This document shows, in pieces, positions 1-10,765 of a DNA stretch of 64,000 nucleotides. The stretch is from an uncultured Burkholderiales bacterium (lineage in GTDB: Bacteria > Pseudomonadota > Gammaproteobacteria > Burkholderiales > Burkholderiaceae_C), in contig CAISMH010000012.1 in the NCBI GenBank assembly GCA_903886485.1, forward strand, positions 186,001-250,000. Reading direction: 5' to 3'. Both the position numbers and the translations under genes were made by a program. Within the stretch, counting starts at the first letter, position 1. Every line of letters begins with the position of its first letter. Under the pieces are notes generated by a model. The model was not told the DNA's origin. It worked only from the letters and a program-made list of their open reading frames with translations, and did no database searches.

Positions 1-720
1 GAACAGCAACAACTTGGCTTGCTCGAAACCGAGTGGGCGGAGAACCGCGCCAAAATTCCACAGGATTTCATCCGTCGTTCGCTGGGCAAATTACTCGATG
101 GTTTGTACTCATCCGGTGAGCGTGACAAGTTCCGCACACGAATAGAGCGCAACAGCACAGGCGGCGTGGACATCTTTGTGACTCACCGTGGCATGAGCGA
201 AGAATACAAAGACCAAACCAAGACCAGCACCATCTGGACACCTCGCCCGAGCGACCCTGAGCTTGAAGCTGAGTTCTTGAGCCGTTTGATGCTCAAACTC
301 GGCGTGTCAGCGCAAGCCGCTAACGTGGCCACAACTTCTGCAGAAGTCCCCCCTGCCAAAACAACTTTGACAACCAAAGGCGGCGCCACGTTGTTGAGCA
401 TTCCAGACTCATTTGACGTGGCATGGCGACGCGTGGGCTTGGCATTGGATCGCACAGGCTTCACCGTGGAAGACCGTGACCGCGCTCAAGGCGTTTACTT
501 TGTGCGCTATGTGGACGTCTCGGCCAAGGATGAAAAAGGCTTTTTCAGCAAGATGTTCAGCAGTTCAAACGCGGACACAGGCCCGGTCAAATACCGCATT
601 GCAGTCCGCAACTCTGATGCCAAGTCGACTGAAGTCACGGTGCAAAACTCCGCAGGCACAACAGAAAACAACGCTGTCACGCAGCGCATTTTGAAGTTGT
701 TGGCTGACGATCTCCGGTAA
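1..720 (+). CDS. bamC: Outer membrane assembly lipoprotein BamC, 3' part (5' end outside window)
   Basis: The reading frame is open from the first base, so the gene starts upstream of the window. The visible 239 residues carry a helix-grip BamC repeat ending near residue 95, a linker of about 30 residues, then a second repeat containing a V-E-D-R-D-R-A-Q-G-V-Y-F-V-R-Y stretch typical of the C-terminal BamC domain. BamC is a periplasm-facing lipoprotein of the BAM complex that inserts beta-barrel proteins in the outer membrane; bamA of the same complex lies at about 37.6-39.9 kb. The signal peptide and lipobox are not visible. It is followed after 25 bp by a co-directional hydrolase gene. Confidence 0.85.
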   Translation, partial: EQQQLGLLETEWAENRAKIPQDFIRRSLGKLLDGLYSSGERDKFRTRIERNSTGGVDIFVTHRGMSEEYKDQTKTSTIWTPRPSDPELEAEFLSRLMLKLGVSAQAANVATTSAEVPPAKTTLTTKGGATLLSIPDSFDVAWRRVGLALDRTGFTVEDRDRAQGVYFVRYVDVSAKDEKGFFSKMFSSSNADTGPVKYRIAVRNSDAKSTEVTVQNSAGTTENNAVTQRILKLLADDLR

Positions 721-745
721 CAAGGCCTTGGTCTGACCTTGCGCC

Positions 746-1531
746 ATGTTGCGCTTTAAAAGCCTGGGGAGTGGCAGCTCAGGCAATGCCACTTTGGTTG
801 AAGCCCAAAGTGGCACGCATACCACCCGACTCCTCATTGATTGCGGTCTTCGACTTCGCGATCTTGAAGCTCGATTGGTCGAGGCGGGCACCAGCGCCCA
901 GAACATCCATGCCATCTTCATCACTCACGAACATGGTGATCACATTGGATGCGCGCGTAGCTTTGCCAAACGTCACGCCACGCCTCTTTGGATGAGTCAG
1001 GGCACTTGGCTGGCCATCGCGGATGAAGCTTGGAAATCACACCAACACTTGCTGAACATCGCTCGCGATGGTTGCGTGATTGAAATCGGTGCGTTACAGG
1101 CTATGCCGTTCACTGTGCCGCATGATGCAAGAGAGCCCTTGCAACTGCGCTGCAGCGACGGCGAGCGACGCTTGGGCGTCGTGACAGATTTGGGTCATAT
1201 TTCATCGCACGTGGTCAATGCCCTTGTGGACTGCCACGCTCTACTGCTAGAAGCCAATCACGATCCGGCTTTGCTTGAAGCGTCTGCGTACCCTCACTTT
1301 TTGAAGCAACGGGTCGCGGGACCGTGGGGGCATTTGGCCAACGATGCCGCAGCGGATTTGCTCAAGCGCGTGAAACACCCCAGCTTGAACCGCGTGCTCG
1401 CAGCGCATTTGAGCGAACGCAACAACACCCCCGAATTGGCCCAAACAAGTCTGAGTCGCGCACTGGGTTGCGCACCTTCAGAGATCGAGGTCGCCGATCC
1501 ATTGACAGGCTCAGAGTGGATTCAGGTCTAG
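746..1531 (+). CDS. Metallo-beta-lactamase-fold hydrolase (YycJ/WalJ-like)
   Basis: 261 residues. It starts with L-R-F-K-S-L-G-S-G-S-S-G-N, the usual opening of the YycJ/WalJ family, and has the metal-binding motif H61-E-H63-G-D65-H66 after a predicted beta strand. Later acidic and histidine residues (V-T-D-L-G-H near 150, L-E-A-N-H-D near 175) fit the remaining metal ligands. Family members are two-metal hydrolases, some with 5'-3' exonuclease activity; the substrate here cannot be read from sequence. It lies 25 bp after bamC, a common order in Burkholderiales, and ends at a strong bidirectional terminator. Family assignment is firm, function is not. Confidence 0.85.
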   Translation: MLRFKSLGSGSSGNATLVEAQSGTHTTRLLIDCGLRLRDLEARLVEAGTSAQNIHAIFITHEHGDHIGCARSFAKRHATPLWMSQGTWLAIADEAWKSHQHLLNIARDGCVIEIGALQAMPFTVPHDAREPLQLRCSDGERRLGVVTDLGHISSHVVNALVDCHALLLEANHDPALLEASAYPHFLKQRVAGPWGHLANDAAADLLKRVKHPSLNRVLAAHLSERNNTPELAQTSLSRALGCAPSEIEVADPLTGSEWIQV

Positions 1532-1554
1532 TCCTATTGGTTTCTCGCACCCCA

Positions 1555-1582
1555 TAAAAAAAGCCACCCGAGGGTGGCTTTT
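1555..1582. terminator. Bidirectional Rho-independent terminator
   Basis: A-rich left flank, an inverted repeat with GCCACC arms around a CGAG loop, and a T run on the right. It is almost symmetrical, so it can end both the rightward hydrolase transcript and the leftward lipoprotein transcript. The same arms recur in the terminator after tRNA-Leu at 51869. Confidence 0.8.
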
Positions 1583-1602
1583 ACAGTCAGTTCGGAAACT
1601 GA

Positions 1603-1770
1603 TTACTTGCTGGCAGCGTCAGATGCTGGAGCAGCTGCTTCGGAAGCAGCAGGAGCGGCTTCAGCAGAAGCAGCAACAGGAGCGGCTTCAACGGCTGGGG
1701 CTTCTTTTTTGCCGCAAGCGACGAGAGCGGCAGCAGCCAAGAGGGATGCCAACAGGATTGACTTGTTCAT
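1603..1770 (-). CDS. Small alanine-rich lipoprotein
   Basis: 55 residues. The start at 1770 is preceded by an AAGGA ribosome-binding site, which excludes a 20-codon longer open frame. The N-terminus M-N-K-S-I followed by a leucine/alanine hydrophobic core and the lipobox L-V-A-C is a signal peptidase II site, giving a mature lipoprotein of roughly 37 residues. That mature part is almost entirely Ala, Pro, Glu and Ser in A-A-P and A-S-E-A repeats after C-G-K-K-E. It resembles the short entericidin-like or low-complexity lipoproteins common in Comamonadaceae. No function can be named. It has its own promoter and a shared terminator, so it is monocistronic. Confidence 0.75.
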   Translation of the reverse strand: MNKSILLASLLAAAALVACGKKEAPAVEAAPVAASAEAAPAASEAAAPASDAASK

Positions 1771-1870
1771 GTTAATTTTCCTTAAAGGGGGATGAAAACA
1801 ATTTCCGGAAATTGCTGTGACTTGCACCACAACCGAGCTGATGGGCTCGAGCCCGCCAACTCAGCCGAGA

Positions 1871-1900
1871 ATTATAGGGGTAATTCCTATAAACAATCAA
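1871..1900 (-). promoter_or_regulatory. Promoter with overlapping inverted repeat for the small lipoprotein gene
   Basis: On the minus strand a TATAAT hexamer (1876-1871) follows TTGATT (1900-1895) with an 18-bp spacer. This is the best sigma-70 match noticed in the window. A perfect 7-bp inverted repeat, TTATAGG/CCTATAA with a 7-nt spacer (1872-1892), covers the -10 and could be an operator. The predicted transcript start is about 1864, giving a leader of about 90 nt. Confidence 0.6.
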
Positions 1901-1934
1901 ATAATCTGTCAGCTACGCGTCAAAGAGAGGAAAT

Positions 1935-3065
1935 TCATGCACCGGCATGGAGCCAACCATCGTCGCACCACTCTACGAGCAAACTCAGGGCCTGTGGGCT
2001 GGCACGATCGAGTTCTGTTTGGGTCAATTCACGGGTATCGGCCAAGCGTCGCATGAGCACAGAGTCTTTGCCAGCAGCTCGCCAGCTTTCGCCATTCAAA
2101 AAGATGTGGTGCGCGTCGTACATCATCTTGCTACGTCGGTCTAAACGCACGGACTTGAGCGCATGGGAGGCGTCCCCGATCTCAAACCACACATTCGCTT
2201 TGGGCTCCGTCAAATATTCACCCAAAGCACGCTGCAAGGCCTTGGGGTCTTTGAATGCCTGTTGCAAAGACGACTTCGCGAAATCGGCCAAGCCCTCAGG
2301 CACCGCGGCAGGCTTAGACACCGCAGGTTGGGCCGCGTCTTGGTACAAGTCGCACCCTACCGCTTCTTCCGCACTCTCACTCAGACGGACCAACAACTCG
2401 CGCGCCAAATCCCCTGCTTGGGGCACACGAAAGCCCACGGAGTACGTCATGCACTCACCTTGTGCCATCCCATCGTGTGCATAGCGCGGCGGCAAATAGA
2501 GCATGTCACCGGGATTGAGCACCCAGTCAAACTCTGGCTTGAAGTTGGCCAAAATTTTCAACGGCATGTCAGGCACCAACGACAAGTCTTTTTGGCGACC
2601 AATGCGCCAGCGGCGTTGCCCATGGGCTTGCAGCAAGAACACGTCGTAGCTGTCAAAGTGCGGTCCCACGCCGCCGCCTTCGGTGGCGTAGCTGATCATC
2701 ACATCGTCCAAACGGGCATCTGGAATGAAACGAAATTGCTGCATTAAGGCAGCCACGCGGTCGTCGTGCAAATCCACGCCTTGCACCAGCAAGGTCCAGT
2801 CGCGCTCGGTCAACTTTGGGATAGTGCGTCGCTTAAAGGGACCACGTTGCATTTGCCAATCACGCTTGCCACCGTTGGCACCCATGACCAAACGTGACTC
2901 GACCTCGTTGTGTTCTGCCAAGTCAAACAGCTCTGATCGACTGAGTAAGGCTTTGAAGTCTGGAATGGCTTGTCGCACCAACAAAGGCTTACGCTGCCAA
3001 TAGGTCTTCATAAATTCGGCGGGGCTGATGCCGCCGAGCAGGGTCAGGGGGTTGTTCACTTGCAT
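1935..3065 (-). CDS. roxA: Cupin/JmjC ribosomal oxygenase, RoxA (YcfD) type
   Basis: 376 residues from the ATG at 3065 (opening M-Q-V-N-N-P-L); an upstream extension of the open frame would overlap slyD and is rejected. The JmjC-like cupin has iron ligands H136-x-D138 and H197, and the N-terminal F-M-K-T-Y-W-Q-R-K-P-L-L motif is typical of YcfD. E. coli YcfD is a 2-oxoglutarate/Fe(II) oxygenase that hydroxylates an arginine of ribosomal protein L16. The substrate here is inferred from family membership. Only 19 bp separate its start from that of the divergent slyD gene, and no Shine-Dalgarno sequence is visible. Confidence 0.85.
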   Translation of the reverse strand: MQVNNPLTLLGGISPAEFMKTYWQRKPLLVRQAIPDFKALLSRSELFDLAEHNEVESRLVMGANGGKRDWQMQRGPFKRRTIPKLTERDWTLLVQGVDLHDDRVAALMQQFRFIPDARLDDVMISYATEGGGVGPHFDSYDVFLLQAHGQRRWRIGRQKDLSLVPDMPLKILANFKPEFDWVLNPGDMLYLPPRYAHDGMAQGECMTYSVGFRVPQAGDLARELLVRLSESAEEAVGCDLYQDAAQPAVSKPAAVPEGLADFAKSSLQQAFKDPKALQRALGEYLTEPKANVWFEIGDASHALKSVRLDRRSKMMYDAHHIFLNGESWRAAGKDSVLMRRLADTRELTQTELDRASPQALSLLVEWCDDGWLHAGA

Positions 3066-3067
3066 CG

Positions 3068-3084
3068 TGCGACAATTTTGCCCT
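3068..3084 (+). promoter_or_regulatory. Extended -10 candidate immediately before slyD
   Basis: TGC followed by GACAAT (3071-3076) forms an extended -10 element. The start codon follows after 8 nt and there is no Shine-Dalgarno sequence, so the mRNA would have 0-2 untranslated bases. No convincing -35 was seen. Confidence 0.4.
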
Positions 3085-3609
3085 ATGGAAATTACACAAC
3101 ACTGCGTGGTCGGCTTAACTTGGACCTTGAAAGACACCCTCGGCGAGGTCCTTGACGAGCTAGACAGCCCCGTTGAGTTTTTGGTCGGCGGAGATGATTT
3201 GCTGACCAAAATCGAAGAAGCACTTCAAGGCCACCGCGTGGGTGACCACATTGACCTGCAACTCGAGCCTGAGGAAGCCTTTGGCGACTACGACGAAAAC
3301 TTGGTGTTTTTAGAAGCGCGCTCTCGCTTTCCCAAAGAGCTGGAAGAAGGTCACACGTTTGAAGGCCAAGCCCTGCCCGCAGGCTGCAACCCAGACGCAC
3401 CCCAAGACCTGCTCTACACGGTGACCGAGCTCTATCCCGAACACGTGGTGCTAGACGGCAATCACCCGTTGGCTGGCATTGCCATTCGCATCCACCTCGA
3501 TGTGCAATCGGTGCGTGAAGCCACGCAAGACGAGCAAGAGCGCGGCACCTTAGGGACGGGCTTTTTCAAAATCGAAGCCCAAGCGCCGGGCAACGATTTG
3601 CTGCACTGA
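3085..3609 (+). CDS. slyD: FKBP-type peptidyl-prolyl isomerase, SlyD family
   Basis: 174 residues. The start at 3085 gives the expected N-terminus for a SlyD-like protein, with an FKBP beta strand, then G-H-R-V-G-D around residue 49-54, then the insert-in-flap chaperone domain containing D-G-N-H-P-L-A-G (124-131), then the closing FKBP strand. SlyD proteins combine proline isomerase and chaperone functions in the cytoplasm. The histidine-rich nickel-binding tail of E. coli SlyD is missing, so a metallochaperone role is unlikely. The gene is divergent from roxA and converges tail to tail with dut. Confidence 0.85.
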   Translation: MEITQHCVVGLTWTLKDTLGEVLDELDSPVEFLVGGDDLLTKIEEALQGHRVGDHIDLQLEPEEAFGDYDENLVFLEARSRFPKELEEGHTFEGQALPAGCNPDAPQDLLYTVTELYPEHVVLDGNHPLAGIAIRIHLDVQSVREATQDEQERGTLGTGFFKIEAQAPGNDLLH

Positions 3610-3610
3610 T

Positions 3611-4060
3611 TTACTTTTTGCCCGTTGAGCCGTAGCCGCCTTCACCACGTTCGGTCGGGGCGGCAAATTCATGCACGACATTGAACTGGGCTTGCACCAC
3701 CGGCACGATGACCAACTGGGCCAAACGCTCCATCGGCTCCAAGGTAAACGCCACATCGCTGCGGTTCCAAGCACTGACCATCAACTGCCCTTGGTAGTCG
3801 CTGTCAATCAAACCCACCAGATTGCCCAAGACGATGCCATGTTTGTGACCCAATCCTGAGCGCGGCAAGATGAGCGCAGCGTAAGCGGGGTCAGCCAAAT
3901 GAATGGCAATGCCGGTGGGCACCAATTGCCATGCATTGGGCTCGAGTGTGATGGGCGCATCCAAGCAGGCACGCAAGTCCAAGCCTGCGCTGCCGGGCGT
4001 GGCGTATTGGGGCAATTGGTCGACCATGCGGGGATCAAGAATTTTGACGTCAAGTTTCAT
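3611..4060 (-). CDS. dut: Deoxyuridine 5'-triphosphate nucleotidohydrolase
   Basis: 149 residues, normal for a trimeric dUTPase. All five motifs are present: [10 protein letters not shown] (22-31), P-R-S-G-L (67-71), [13 protein letters not shown] (79-91), E-R-L-A-Q-L (111-116) and [10 protein letters not shown] (138-147). It hydrolyses dUTP to dUMP and pyrophosphate, keeping uracil out of DNA and supplying dTMP synthesis. It lies 32 bp downstream of coaBC on the same strand, as in many proteobacteria, so they are probably cotranscribed. Its stop lies one base from the stop of slyD. Confidence 0.95.
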   Translation of the reverse strand: MKLDVKILDPRMVDQLPQYATPGSAGLDLRACLDAPITLEPNAWQLVPTGIAIHLADPAYAALILPRSGLGHKHGIVLGNLVGLIDSDYQGQLMVSAWNRSDVAFTLEPMERLAQLVIVPVVQAQFNVVHEFAAPTERGEGGYGSTGKK

Positions 4061-4092
4061 AGGGTTTCCAATGAAAAAGTAAATGTGAAAAA

Positions 4093-5307
4093 TTAAACGT
4101 TCAAGCGGCGCGCAATCTCGCCCACCAACTGACGCGCCAATGCGAGCTTGCTGGCGTGCGGCAGTTCTTTCGCACCTTGGGCATCGACCAACAGCAAGGC
4201 GTTGTCATCCAAGCCAAACGTGGCAGGGCCAATATTGCCCACCAGCAGAGGCACACCTTTGCGTTCGCGTTTGGCCGTGGCGTGCTGCAAGAGATCATGG
4301 CTCTCCGCGGCAAAGCCCACGCAGTACAAAGCACCGTTTTTGGCACGCGCTGACTGCGCCACACCCGCCAAGATGTCTGGGTTTTCAACAAAGCTCAGCC
4401 GAGGCAACTCACCCAAGCCGTCTTTTTTGATCTTTTGCTCCGCCACATCGGCCACACGCCAATCGGCCACCGCCGCAGTGGCCACAAACACCGTCGCGAC
4501 GTCCACATGGTTTGCCACTGCCGTTTGCATGTCCAAGGCGGAGCGCACATCCACACGCTGCACACCACGTGGCGTAGGCAAATGGACAGGGCCAGCCACC
4601 AAGGTCACGTCAGCACCCGCTTCACGCGCGGCACGAGCGATAGAAAAACCCATCTTGCCGCTGGACAAATTGGTGATGCCACGCACGGGGTCGATCGCTT
4701 CGTAAGTGGGGCCTGCGGTGACCAGCACATGCTGACCTGCCAAGACCTTCGGCTGGAAGAACGCCATCAAGTCTTGCAAAATTTCTTCCGGCTCGAGCAT
4801 GCGGCCGTCACCCGTTTCGCCACAGGCTTGTTCACCCTGCCCCACGTCCAACACCTGTGCGCCGTCGGCGGCGAGTTGCGCCATGTTGCGCTGCGTGGCA
4901 GGGTGCTGCCACATTTCGCGGTTCATGGCGGGGGCCAAAATCAAAGGCACACGCTCAATGGGACGCGCCAAACACATGAGACTGAGCAAATCGTCGGCCC
5001 GACCGTGCAGCAGTTTGGCCATGAAATCAGCGCTGGCCGGTGCCACCACAATCGCATCGGCCTCGCGACTCAAGTTGATGTGTGCCATGTTGTTGGGCTC
5101 GCGGGCATCCCATTGCGAGACGAACACCGGGCGGTTCGACAAGGCTTGCAGGGTGACAGGTGTGATGAACTGGGCGGCCGCCTCAGTCATCACCACTTGA
5201 ACCGTGGCCCCCGCCTTCACCAAGGCGCGACACAACTCGGCCGCTTTGTAGCAAGCGATACCACCGCTCAAACCTAGAACAATGTGTTTATGAGACAGAT
5301 CAGACAT
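4093..5307 (-). CDS. coaBC: Bifunctional phosphopantothenoylcysteine decarboxylase/synthetase CoaBC
   Basis: 404 residues from the ATG at 5307; a TTG three codons upstream lies inside the apparent promoter and is rejected. The N-terminal flavoprotein half (to about residue 190) has [12 protein letters not shown] and the conserved P-A-S-A-D-F-M-A-K and C-G-E-T-G-D-G-R-M segments of the FMN-dependent decarboxylase. The C-terminal half carries the synthetase with T-A-G-P-T-Y-E and N-P-D-I-L. The enzyme makes 4'-phosphopantetheine for coenzyme A. The ATG lacks a ribosome-binding site and follows an extended -10 element by 7 nt, so it may be translated from a leaderless mRNA. Divergent from pyrG. 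Confidence 0.93.
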   Translation of the reverse strand: MSDLSHKHIVLGLSGGIACYKAAELCRALVKAGATVQVVMTEAAAQFITPVTLQALSNRPVFVSQWDAREPNNMAHINLSREADAIVVAPASADFMAKLLHGRADDLLSLMCLARPIERVPLILAPAMNREMWQHPATQRNMAQLAADGAQVLDVGQGEQACGETGDGRMLEPEEILQDLMAFFQPKVLAGQHVLVTAGPTYEAIDPVRGITNLSSGKMGFSIARAAREAGADVTLVAGPVHLPTPRGVQRVDVRSALDMQTAVANHVDVATVFVATAAVADWRVADVAEQKIKKDGLGELPRLSFVENPDILAGVAQSARAKNGALYCVGFAAESHDLLQHATAKRERKGVPLLVGNIGPATFGLDDNALLLVDAQGAKELPHASKLALARQLVGEIARRLNV

Positions 5308-5314
5308 GGCTCGC

Positions 5315-7022
<1,708 letters not shown>

Positions 7023-7041
7023 ATCCAAAGGACACCACCCC

Positions 7042-7899
7042 ATGAAACTTTGCGGATTTGACGTTGGCCTCCACCACCCTTTCTTTTTGATTGCAGGCAC
7101 CTGCTCCATCGAAGGTTTGGAGATGTCCATCGACGTCGCGGGGCAACTCAAAGAAATCTGCTCAGGCTTGGGTATCCCGCTGATCTACAAAGGCTCGTTC
7201 GACAAAGCCAACCGTTCCTCGGGCAGCACCAAGCGCGGCGTGGGCATCGATGCGGGCTTGAAAATTCTGGACGAAGTGCGCCGCCAACTTCACTTGCCCA
7301 TCCTCACGGATGTGCATGACGCCTCACAAGTCCAAACCGTGGCCAGTGTGGTCGATGTGTTGCAAACCCCAGCCTTCTTGTGCCGCCAAACCGACTTCAT
7401 CCGTGCCGTGGCCCAGTCGGGCAAGCCTGTGAACATCAAGAAGGGCCAATTTTTGGCCCCTTGGGACATGAAAAACGTCATCGACAAAGCGCGAGACGCT
7501 GCCCGCGAAGCGGGCCTTCCCGAAGACAACTTCCTGGCCTGCGAGCGTGGCGTGAGCTTTGGCTACAACAACCTCGTGGCCGACATGACCAGCTTGGCTG
7601 AAATGCGCAAATCCGGCGCACCCGTGGTCTTTGACGTGACCCACTCGGTGCAAAAGCCAGGGGGCCAAGGCACGGTCAGTGGTGGCGCGCGCGACATGGT
7701 GCCCGTCTTGGCCCGCGCAGGTGTGGCCGTCGGCGTGGCGGGCTTGTTCATGGAAACCCACCCTCGCCCCTCAGAAGCTTGGTCGGATGGCCCCAACGCC
7801 GTGCCCTTGGGCAAGATGAAAGCTTTGTTAGAAACCTTGGTCGAGCTCGATGCCGTGACCAAAAAACATCCCTTCTTAGAAAACAACTTCGAGGCCTGA
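7042..7899 (+). CDS. kdsA: 3-deoxy-8-phosphooctulonate synthase (KDO-8-P synthase)
   Basis: 285 residues. The start at 7042 follows an AAAGGA site; a 27-codon longer frame would run back into pyrG. The TIM-barrel sequence shows [20 protein letters not shown] near 55-66, and D-V-T-H-S-V-Q near 200, as in the KDO8P/DAHP synthase family. It condenses phosphoenolpyruvate with arabinose 5-phosphate for the inner core of lipopolysaccharide. The next gene, eno, makes phosphoenolpyruvate, its substrate. Confidence 0.95.
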   Translation: MKLCGFDVGLHHPFFLIAGTCSIEGLEMSIDVAGQLKEICSGLGIPLIYKGSFDKANRSSGSTKRGVGIDAGLKILDEVRRQLHLPILTDVHDASQVQTVASVVDVLQTPAFLCRQTDFIRAVAQSGKPVNIKKGQFLAPWDMKNVIDKARDAAREAGLPEDNFLACERGVSFGYNNLVADMTSLAEMRKSGAPVVFDVTHSVQKPGGQGTVSGGARDMVPVLARAGVAVGVAGLFMETHPRPSEAWSDGPNAVPLGKMKALLETLVELDAVTKKHPFLENNFEA

Positions 7900-7939
7900 G
7901 TGCCAAGCACGCAGCCTGAGATCATTTTTAAAAACTTGA

Positions 7940-9238
<1,299 letters not shown>

Positions 9239-9247
9239 TCGCTCTTG

Positions 9248-9520
9248 ATGCTGCGCCCACTCCACCTCGTGCTGATTGCCCTGCTGCTCGTGCTGCAGGG
9301 CCAGCTGTGGTTTGGTCGTGGCAGCTTGCCGGATGTGATTCGCTTGCGTCAAACCCTCAAAGACCAAAAGCAACAAAACGCTGCGGCACAGCTGGCCAAT
9401 GATCGACTGAGCGCAGAACTCCATGATCTGAAAGACGGTTTGGAGATGGTCGAAGAGCGAGCCCGCTCGGAAATCGGCATGGTCAAACCCAACGAAGTTT
9501 TCGTACAAATTGCGAAGTGA
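9248..9520 (+). CDS. ftsB: Cell division protein FtsB (septum formation initiator)
   Basis: 90 residues from the ATG at 9248; the TTG directly upstream is less likely. An N-terminal transmembrane helix (residues 4-18, Leu-rich) is followed by a coiled coil of about 45 residues rich in Lys, Gln, Asn and Leu, and by the E-E-R-A-R-S-E-I-G-M-V-K-P-N-E signature of the DivIC/FtsB family. FtsB joins FtsL and FtsQ in the divisome to activate septal peptidoglycan synthesis. The position right after eno is the conserved proteobacterial arrangement. Its TGA overlaps the GTG start of pnuC, so translation is probably coupled. Confidence 0.92.
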   Translation: MLRPLHLVLIALLLVLQGQLWFGRGSLPDVIRLRQTLKDQKQQNAAAQLANDRLSAELHDLKDGLEMVEERARSEIGMVKPNEVFVQIAK

Positions 9521-10128
9521 TTGACACTGCTTTTTCAGTCGCCTTCACACTGTGGGACTACAGCACCTCTTGGATTGAACTGATCGCTGTTTTGCTGGGC
9601 TTGGTCATGGTCTTGTTCACCATCACCGAACGACATTGGGGCTGGTTGTTCGCCATCCTGAGCTCGGCGCTCTATTTTTTGATTTTTTGGCAAAGTCGTT
9701 TGTACGGTGATGCACTCCTACAACTGCTCTTTATCGCACTGGCTGCATGGGGCTGGTGGCTGTGGCTGCGTGGCCATGCACTGACACCCTTGCGCATCAC
9801 ACAGCTCACGCCACGCCAACAGTGGCTCACCACGCTAGTGGGCATGGTTTTATGGCTCATCACGGGCCGTGTGTTGCGTGACTTCACCGACACCGACGTG
9901 CCTTGGTGGGACGCATTTCCCACAGCGTTTAGCTTGGTGGGGCAATACTTGTTGGCACACAAACGGCTAGAGAACTGGTGGGCATGGCTGGCGGTCAATG
10001 TGGTGGCTGTCGGCTTGTTTGCATGGAAAGGGTTATGGCTGACGAGCCTGCTCTATGTTGTGTTTGCTGTGTTGAGCTTGGTCGGCTGGCGCACTTGGCT
10101 TGAGCGCAGCCGTGGAGTCAACACGTGA
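9517..10128 (+). CDS. pnuC: Nicotinamide riboside transporter PnuC
   Basis: 203 residues beginning with GTG that shares GTGA with the stop of ftsB. It is a membrane protein with about seven predicted helices and the PnuC features W-I-E-L-I-A-V-L-L-G-L, R-L-Y-G-D-A-L-L-Q near residue 65, and a tryptophan-rich A-A-W-G-W-W-L-W segment. PnuC carriers take up nicotinamide riboside by facilitated diffusion, driven by intracellular phosphorylation. The next gene, again overlapped by GTGA, encodes a NadR-kinase-like ATPase that could do that trapping step. The pair forms a plausible NAD salvage unit; no riboswitch could be identified upstream because the genes are fused to the ftsB transcript. Confidence 0.9.
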   Translation: MIDTAFSVAFTLWDYSTSWIELIAVLLGLVMVLFTITERHWGWLFAILSSALYFLIFWQSRLYGDALLQLLFIALAAWGWWLWLRGHALTPLRITQLTPRQQWLTTLVGMVLWLITGRVLRDFTDTDVPWWDAFPTAFSLVGQYLLAHKRLENWWAWLAVNVVAVGLFAWKGLWLTSLLYVVFAVLSLVGWRTWLERSRGVNT

Positions 10129-10760
10129 AGATTGCATTGCTCGGCGCCGAAAGCACAGGGAAGTCACAACTGGCCTTGGCATTGAGCGCGCACTTGCGCA
10201 GCGCTGGCTTGGCCGTTCATCACGTGGAAGAATATTTGCGCGAGTGGTGTGAGCGCTATCAGCGCACGCCGACACAAGGCGAACAGCAGCACATTGTGCA
10301 AACGCAAATCGCACGTGTCTTGGCTGCTCCGCCCGACGCGGTGGTGATTGCAGACACCACACCGCTCATGACGGCGGTCTATAGCCAAATGCTCTTCAAC
10401 GACCATAGCCACGACGACTTGGCACTCGCTCACCAAGCTTTGTATGACATCACCTTGCTGACAGGGCTAGACCTTACCTGGGTCAGCGATGGCCTGCAAC
10501 GCGATGGTCCGCATGTACGCGAACCTGTCGACCAAAAAGTGCGGCAAATGTTGTCGCAAGCGAACTTGCCGTACCAAGTGGTCTACGGCTCGGGCCCGCA
10601 GCGTTTAGAAAATGCTTTGTTTTGCATGGGTCGCCAAGCACCGCAATGGGCCAAACAACTCGAACGTCCGCTGTTGCGCGCGCGTTGGAGCGGGCCCTGC
10701 GACACATGTGGCGATGGCGACTGCGAGCACCGCTTGTTCACAGGGCTGGTCAAGTCCTGA
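10125..10760 (+). CDS. NadR-kinase-like P-loop ATPase with Cys-rich tail
   Basis: 211 residues. Walker A is G-A-E-S-T-G-K-S (7-14), the same loop as in the ribosylnicotinamide kinase domain of NadR. A second motif, V-V-I-A-D-T-T-P-L (about 74-82), matches the Walker B region of that family. The adenylyltransferase and helix-turn-helix domains of full NadR are absent. The last 20 residues contain C192-x2-C195-x4-C200-x-H202, an unusual possible metal site. The start GTG overlaps the pnuC stop, so the likely role is phosphorylation of imported nicotinamide riboside. That function is inferred from family and context, not proved. Confidence 0.75.
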   Translation: MKIALLGAESTGKSQLALALSAHLRSAGLAVHHVEEYLREWCERYQRTPTQGEQQHIVQTQIARVLAAPPDAVVIADTTPLMTAVYSQMLFNDHSHDDLALAHQALYDITLLTGLDLTWVSDGLQRDGPHVREPVDQKVRQMLSQANLPYQVVYGSGPQRLENALFCMGRQAPQWAKQLERPLLRARWSGPCDTCGDGDCEHRLFTGLVKS

Positions 10761-10765
10761 GCTAT

